Part shown: one piece after another, positions 5,083-8,206 of the stretch
Numbering within the stretch: position 1 is the first letter of the stretch
Layout: each line of letters opens with the position of its first letter
Origin: Aquiluna sp.
GTDB taxonomy: Bacteria; Actinomycetota; Actinomycetes; Actinomycetales; Microbacteriaceae
Length of the DNA stretch: 8,206 nt
Assembly (NCBI GenBank): GCA_016780945.1
Contig: JADHKY010000049.1
Coordinates: 1-8,206, forward strand
Direction: 5' to 3'
The notes under the pieces: model-generated
Seen by the model: only the letters and a program-made list of their open reading frames with translations
Told to the model about the DNA's origin: nothing
The model's database searches: none
Program-made: the position numbers and the translations under genes

Positions 5083-6198
5083 CTACCCATAGGGGTTGAG
5101 AACGACATCGACCCGCTGGAACTCCTTGAGGTCGGAGTAGCCGGTGGTGGCCATTGACCTCTTGAGGGCGCCGATAAGGTTTGCGGTGCCGCTTGCGGAT
5201 GCAGCCGGCCCGGTCAGAATATTTTCTAGGGAACCGTGAGACCCCACCCAGACTCTTTGCCCGCGAGGTAGCTTCTGGTTCACAGCCTCGCTACCCCAGT
5301 GCCATCCGGCTCCCGGTGCCTCGGCGGCCCTAGCCAACATGGTCCCCAGCATCACGGCATCAGCGCCACATGCCACAGCCTTGACAACATCGCCACTGGT
5401 TCCAAGTCCACCATCTGCGATGACGTGCACATAGCGGCCACCCGACTCATCCATATAGTCGCGTCTGGCAGCCGCAACATCCGCAACTGCGGTTGCCATT
5501 GGGGCGTGAATTCCAAGTACGTTCCTTGTTGCTCCGGCTGCGCCACCACCAAAGCCAACCAGCACGCCAGCGGCACCAGTTCTCATGAGGTGCAGAGCTG
5601 CGGTGTAGGTGGCTGCGCCACCAACAATCACCGGAACGTCCAACTTGTATATGAACTCTTTGAGGTTGAGAGGCTCTACCTGCTTTGAGACGTGCTCCGC
5701 AGAAACAGTGTTTCCACGAATCACGAACATGTCTACTCCGGCCTTTATGACTATGTCTGCGAACTCGGCGGTGCGCTGAGGGCTCAGGGCGCCTGCAACC
5801 GTCACACCTGAGTCGCGAATCTCTCCCAGCCGCTGGGAAATCAGCTCCGGCTGGATTGGCTTTGAATAGACCCTCTGGAGTACAGCGGTTGCGTCCTCAT
5901 CCTTGGCACTTGCAATCTCAGCCAGCTGCTGGGTTGGATCCTCGTAGCGAGTCCAAAGCCCTTCCAGGTCCAAAACTCCAAGACCACCCATCTTTCCAAG
6001 CGCAATTGTGGTGGCGGGGCTCATGGCAGAGTCCATGGGAGCTGCAACAACAGGAAGCTCGAACTTGAAGGCATCGATCGTCCAAGCTGTTGACACATCC
6101 TCGGGGTCACGGGTTCGACGGGTTGGGATTACCGCCACATCATCAAAGGCATAGCCAACCCGGGCGCTCTTCGCCTTACCTATTTCTACTTCAGACAT
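5083..6198 (-). CDS. guaB3: GuaB3 family IMP dehydrogenase-related protein
   Basis: This is a cytoplasmic TIM-barrel protein of the IMPDH/GMP reductase superfamily and the actinobacterial GuaB3 group, often encoded next to guaB as in Mycobacterium. Its 371 residues cover the catalytic barrel only, with no CBS pair. Visible features are the N-terminal FDDVAVIPTRRTRDPEDV (18-35), PVVAAPMDSAMSP (49-61), the phosphate-loop-like IADGGLGTSGD (260-270) and a conserved C-terminus TTGYSDLKEFQRVDVV. Aligning VGFGGGAAGATR (214-225) with VGVGPGSICTTR of GuaB places Gly222 at the catalytic Cys position, and the IMPDH flap Arg-Tyr segment is not recognisable. Classical IMP dehydrogenase activity is therefore doubtful; the function of actinobacterial GuaB3 is, to my knowledge, unsettled. 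It starts 9 bp after guaB with a strong AGGAGG, 5 bases from the ATG. Confidence 0.93.
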   Translation of the reverse strand: MSEVEIGKAKSARVGYAFDDVAVIPTRRTRDPEDVSTAWTIDAFKFELPVVAAPMDSAMSPATTIALGKMGGLGVLDLEGLWTRYEDPTQQLAEIASAKDEDATAVLQRVYSKPIQPELISQRLGEIRDSGVTVAGALSPQRTAEFADIVIKAGVDMFVIRGNTVSAEHVSKQVEPLNLKEFIYKLDVPVIVGGAATYTAALHLMRTGAAGVLVGFGGGAAGATRNVLGIHAPMATAVADVAAARRDYMDESGGRYVHVIADGGLGTSGDVVKAVACGADAVMLGTMLARAAEAPGAGWHWGSEAVNQKLPRGQRVWVGSHGSLENILTGPAASASGTANLIGALKRSMATTGYSDLKEFQRVDVVLNPYG

Positions 6199-6203
6199 CT
6201 AGG

Positions 6204-6209
6204 CCTCCT
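6204..6209 (-). promoter_or_regulatory. Strong ribosome binding site of guaB3
   Basis: A full AGGAGG that overlaps the guaB stop codon (TAGGAGG), 5 bases before the guaB3 ATG. It decides the start and suggests guaB3 is made at least as efficiently as GuaB. Confidence 0.8.
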
Positions 6210-7713
6210 AACGAGTGCCGTAGTTGGGAGCCTCGATGGTCATCTGGATATCGTGCGGGTGTGACTCCCTCAGACCCGCCGCCGTGATTCTCACAAACTT
6301 GCCCTTGTCCTTGAGCTCTTCAATGCTTCCGGCACCGACATAGCCCATCGACGCCCTAAGGCCACCTATTAGCTGGTGAACCACGGAGCTGACTGTGCCG
6401 CGGTAGGGGACCCTGCCCTCAACACCCTCGGGAACCAGCTTGTCCTCCCGGAGCACATCGTCTTGGAAGTAGCGGTCCTTTGAGAAAGACTGCGCCTGGC
6501 CACGAGACTGCATGGCTCCGAGGGAGCCCATACCACGATAGGTCTTGTACTGCTTGCCGCCCACGTAGGTGATGTCTCCAGGAGCCTCGTCGGTTCCGGC
6601 TAGCAGCGAGCCGAGCATTACCGAGTTTGCGCCCGCGACAATTGCCTTGGGGATGTCTCCCGAATACTGAAGTCCGCCGTCTGCGATCAGGGGAACTCCG
6701 GCGGCCTTTGCCGCCTGAGCGGCCATGTGAACGGCGGTTACTTGAGGTACACCAACACCGGCTACCACTCTTGTGGTGCAGATCGATCCTGGCCCGACTC
6801 CGACCTTAACGCCATCGGCTCCGGCATCGATGATGGCCTGAGCGCCCTCTCTAGTTGCGATGTTGCCGCCGACAATGTCTGCGTGCTTTGCAACTGGTTC
6901 GCTCTTGAGCTTCTTGATCATTTCAAGGACGCCACTGTTGTGCCCGTGAGCTGTGTCTACAACCAACATGTCCGCACCGGTCTCGATCAGAGCCATCGCT
7001 CTCTCCCAGGCGTCCGGACCAACACCAACAGCTGCTCCGACCAAAAGTCTGCCTGCTCCGTCTTTTGACGCGTTCGGATACTTCTCACTCTTGTCGAAGT
7101 CCTTGACAGTTATAAGGCCTTTGAGTCTGCCGTCGGCATCGACGAGCGGAAGCTTTTCAATCCTGTGCTGGGCCAGTAGCGCCATTGCCTCGTCGGGGTT
7201 GATGCCGACCTTGCCGACAATCAGTGGCATTGGGGTCATCACATCTTTCACTAGCGTTGTGGTGCGCTGAACCTCGAGGACAAACCTCATGTCACGGTTG
7301 GTGACAATGCCGACTAGCTTGTCGTCCTCGTCCACCACCGGCAGGCCGGAGACTCTGAACTTGCCACACATATCATCTACTTCTTGGATGGTGGCATAAG
7401 GGGTGGTAGTTACCGGGTGAGAGACCATGCCGGCCTCGCTGCGCTTTACAAGATCAACTTGAGAGGCCTGATCGTCAATAGAGAGATTGCGGTGGAGAAT
7501 GCCCATTCCGCCCTGCCTTGCCATGGCAATTGCCATTCTCGACTCAGTGACGGTGTCCATCGCGGAGGAGATCAGCGGAATGTTGATTGAGATGTTTCTT
7601 GAGACCTGCGTAGCCGTCTGAACCGATGAGGGGATGACATCGGATTGCCCTGGGAGAAGCAGCACATCGTCATAGGTGAGGCCGATTAGGGCAAACGGGT
7701 CTTGGTTTTCCAA
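6208..7713 (-). CDS. guaB: IMP dehydrogenase
   Basis: IMP dehydrogenase converts IMP to XMP with NAD+, the committed step of guanine nucleotide synthesis. The 501 residues have the standard layout: barrel start GLTYDDVLLLPGQSDVIP (11-28), a CBS pair inserted at about 93-205 (including VSGLPVVDEDDKLVGIVTNRD and IEKLPLVDADGRLKG), then the second half of the barrel. The active-site loop GVGPGSICTTR (305-315) carries the catalytic Cys312. The phosphate site is LIADGGLQYSGD (342-353). The flap contains YRGMGSLGAM (392-401), the probable Arg414-Tyr415 dyad and EGVEGRVPYRG. The start is TTG at 7713; GAGAGG lies 5 bases upstream (7719-7724), no ATG or GTG is available before the in-frame stop at 7735-7737, and the alignment begins here, so TTG is well supported. 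It is the first gene of the guaB-guaB3-SURF1 block. Confidence 0.97.
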   Translation of the reverse strand: MENQDPFALIGLTYDDVLLLPGQSDVIPSSVQTATQVSRNISINIPLISSAMDTVTESRMAIAMARQGGMGILHRNLSIDDQASQVDLVKRSEAGMVSHPVTTTPYATIQEVDDMCGKFRVSGLPVVDEDDKLVGIVTNRDMRFVLEVQRTTTLVKDVMTPMPLIVGKVGINPDEAMALLAQHRIEKLPLVDADGRLKGLITVKDFDKSEKYPNASKDGAGRLLVGAAVGVGPDAWERAMALIETGADMLVVDTAHGHNSGVLEMIKKLKSEPVAKHADIVGGNIATREGAQAIIDAGADGVKVGVGPGSICTTRVVAGVGVPQVTAVHMAAQAAKAAGVPLIADGGLQYSGDIPKAIVAGANSVMLGSLLAGTDEAPGDITYVGGKQYKTYRGMGSLGAMQSRGQAQSFSKDRYFQDDVLREDKLVPEGVEGRVPYRGTVSSVVHQLIGGLRASMGYVGAGSIEELKDKGKFVRITAAGLRESHPHDIQMTIEAPNYGTR

Positions 7714-7745
7714 AATAACCTCTCGCAGCAGTCTTCAGAGACTCA

Positions 7746-7775
7746 ATCCTACCCAGCGCAAGGCCGAGCTGGCGA
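7746..7775 (-). promoter_or_regulatory. Possible guaB promoter
   Basis: On the minus strand TCGCCA (7775-7770) and TAGGAT (7751-7746) are separated by 18 bases and resemble weak -35/-10 boxes, placing transcription start roughly 25 bases before the guaB TTG. Each box matches the consensus at 4 of 6 positions, so this is tentative. The 9-base repeat TCTCGCAGC occurs at 7721-7729 and 7796-7804 in the same gap. Confidence 0.25.
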
Positions 7776-7843
7776 GGGGTGCCTTGGGTTGCTTTTCTCG
7801 CAGCTACTTCTCAAACCCACTACGCTGGTAAGGTTTTGTACTA

Positions 7844-7881
7844 CCCCGAGAAGGGGACATAGGCCAGGCAAAGGTGCCTGG
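7844..7881 (+). promoter_or_regulatory. Tandem hairpins in the leader of the divergent gene
   Basis: Two inverted repeats lie just upstream of the GTG start: CCCC-GAGAA-GGGG (7844-7856), then a perfect 7-bp stem CCAGGCA-AAGG-TGCCTGG (7864-7881), ending 8 bases before the ribosome binding site. There is no T-run after either, on either strand. The arrangement could be a structured 5' leader controlling translation; I do not recognise it as a known riboswitch class. Confidence 0.4.
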
Positions 7882-7889
7882 AGGGATTT

Positions 7890-7896
7890 GGAGGAG
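7890..7896 (+). promoter_or_regulatory. Ribosome binding site of the divergent gene
   Basis: GGAGGAG, with 2 to 4 bases to the GTG at 7899 depending on which GGAG pairs. The spacing is short but the sequence is strong. The alternative TTG at 7911 would leave about 14 bases. Confidence 0.6.
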
Positions 7897-7898
7897 AA

Positions 7899-8206
7899 GT
7901 GAAGATCCTCTTGGATAACTCTCGACGCAGGGTTTTCCGGGTACTTATTGTCGCCGTCTTGGCTCTATTTGGGGGCCTGAGCGTTGCAGCTCCGGCGCTG
8001 GGAGACAGCGTCGGCGAGGAGTACTCGGCCACAATCTTCGGAAACGTCAAGGTTGATGGTGAGCCCATTGCTGGAGTTCGAATAGTCGTTGATGGCGGAG
8101 GCTACACAGCTGAAGTGCTCACCGACGCAGATGGCCGTTGGTCGATTGGCGTGCCCGAGGTCCGCAATTACAACGTAACCCTGGACGAGACGACTCTGCC
8201 CGAGGG
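7899..8206 (+). CDS. Exported/membrane protein with carboxypeptidase-regulatory-like domain (N-terminal part; possible LivH-type permease)
   Basis: Only the first 102 codons are present; the gene runs off the right edge. The protein has a basic N-terminus (DNSRRRVFR), a hydrophobic stretch at about 15-34 (VLIVAVLALFGGLSVAAPAL) and a plausible signal-peptidase site near ALG-DS at 35-36. From about residue 43 a beta-rich domain follows, with GEPIAGVRIVVDGGG, TDADGRWSIGVP and YNVTLDETTLPEG, the pattern of carboxypeptidase-regulatory-like (CarboxypepD_reg) repeats. I associate this N-terminal architecture, especially VTLDxxTLPEG, with actinobacterial branched-chain amino acid ABC permeases (LivH) that carry an extra extracytoplasmic domain, but the permease part is not in the window. 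It could equally be a secreted or surface protein. GTG is chosen because no other start lies between it and the in-frame stop at 7860-7862. It is divergent from guaB. Confidence 0.7.
   Translation, partial: MKILLDNSRRRVFRVLIVAVLALFGGLSVAAPALGDSVGEEYSATIFGNVKVDGEPIAGVRIVVDGGGYTAEVLTDADGRWSIGVPEVRNYNVTLDETTLPE

Noticed and set aside
5299..5688. 129-codon plus-strand frame
   Set aside because: It lies opposite the conserved GuaB3 barrel, and its composition follows from that gene.
7789..7826. Promoter of the plus-strand gene using TTGCTT and TACGCT
   Set aside because: The boxes are 26 bp apart, too far for a normal sigma factor, and no better pair was found.
7841..8068. 75-codon minus-strand frame near the right edge
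   Set aside because: It is antisense to the signal peptide and beta domain of the plus-strand gene, which has a strong ribosome binding site and recognisable motifs.

Overview
The window looks like a compact piece of an actinobacterial chromosome, most likely Microbacteriaceae. The base composition is moderate rather than very GC-rich, so a streamlined aquatic (Luna-type) lineage is my best guess. This rests on three things: guaB sits in tandem with a CBS-less guaB3 paralogue, the SURF1 protein has the actinobacterial C-terminal signature, and the divergent gene begins with a secreted regulatory-like domain of a kind I associate with actinobacterial LivH permeases. No tRNA, rRNA, IS element or CRISPR array is visible. 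Except for one partial gene at the right edge, everything is on the minus strand and tightly packed.

Read in the direction of transcription (right to left), the first block is guaB (IMP dehydrogenase, TTG start), then guaB3 (IMPDH-related, no CBS pair, catalytic Cys position replaced by Gly), then a SURF1-family cytochrome oxidase assembly factor whose ATG directly abuts the guaB3 stop. A 114-bp gap then precedes a DeoR-family repressor. That gap carries three copies of a 10-bp motif (AAACGGGCAA), which are candidate operator sites.

The second block is a mannitol phosphotransferase operon: EIIC, EIIB and EIIA as three separate polypeptides, mannitol-1-phosphate 5-dehydrogenase (mtlD), and ptsH (HPr), cut off at the left edge. 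Phosphate would pass from HPr to EIIA (His63), to EIIB (Cys16), to mannitol during import through EIIC. MtlD then oxidises mannitol-1-phosphate to fructose-6-phosphate, and the DeoR protein is the likely sugar-phosphate-responsive repressor.

At the right edge a gene on the plus strand diverges from guaB. Its visible 102 codons encode a signal peptide or N-terminal membrane anchor and a carboxypeptidase-regulatory-like beta domain. Two small hairpins lie just upstream of its ribosome binding site.

No wholly new system is evident. The points most worth a second look are: EIIC and EIIB separated by a single in-frame stop codon, a perfect 12-bp hairpin inside the EIIA coding sequence, a 16-bp palindrome at the EIIA/mtlD junction, a His-to-Tyr change in the conserved EIIC motif, the Cys-less GuaB3, and the repeated motif upstream of deoR.
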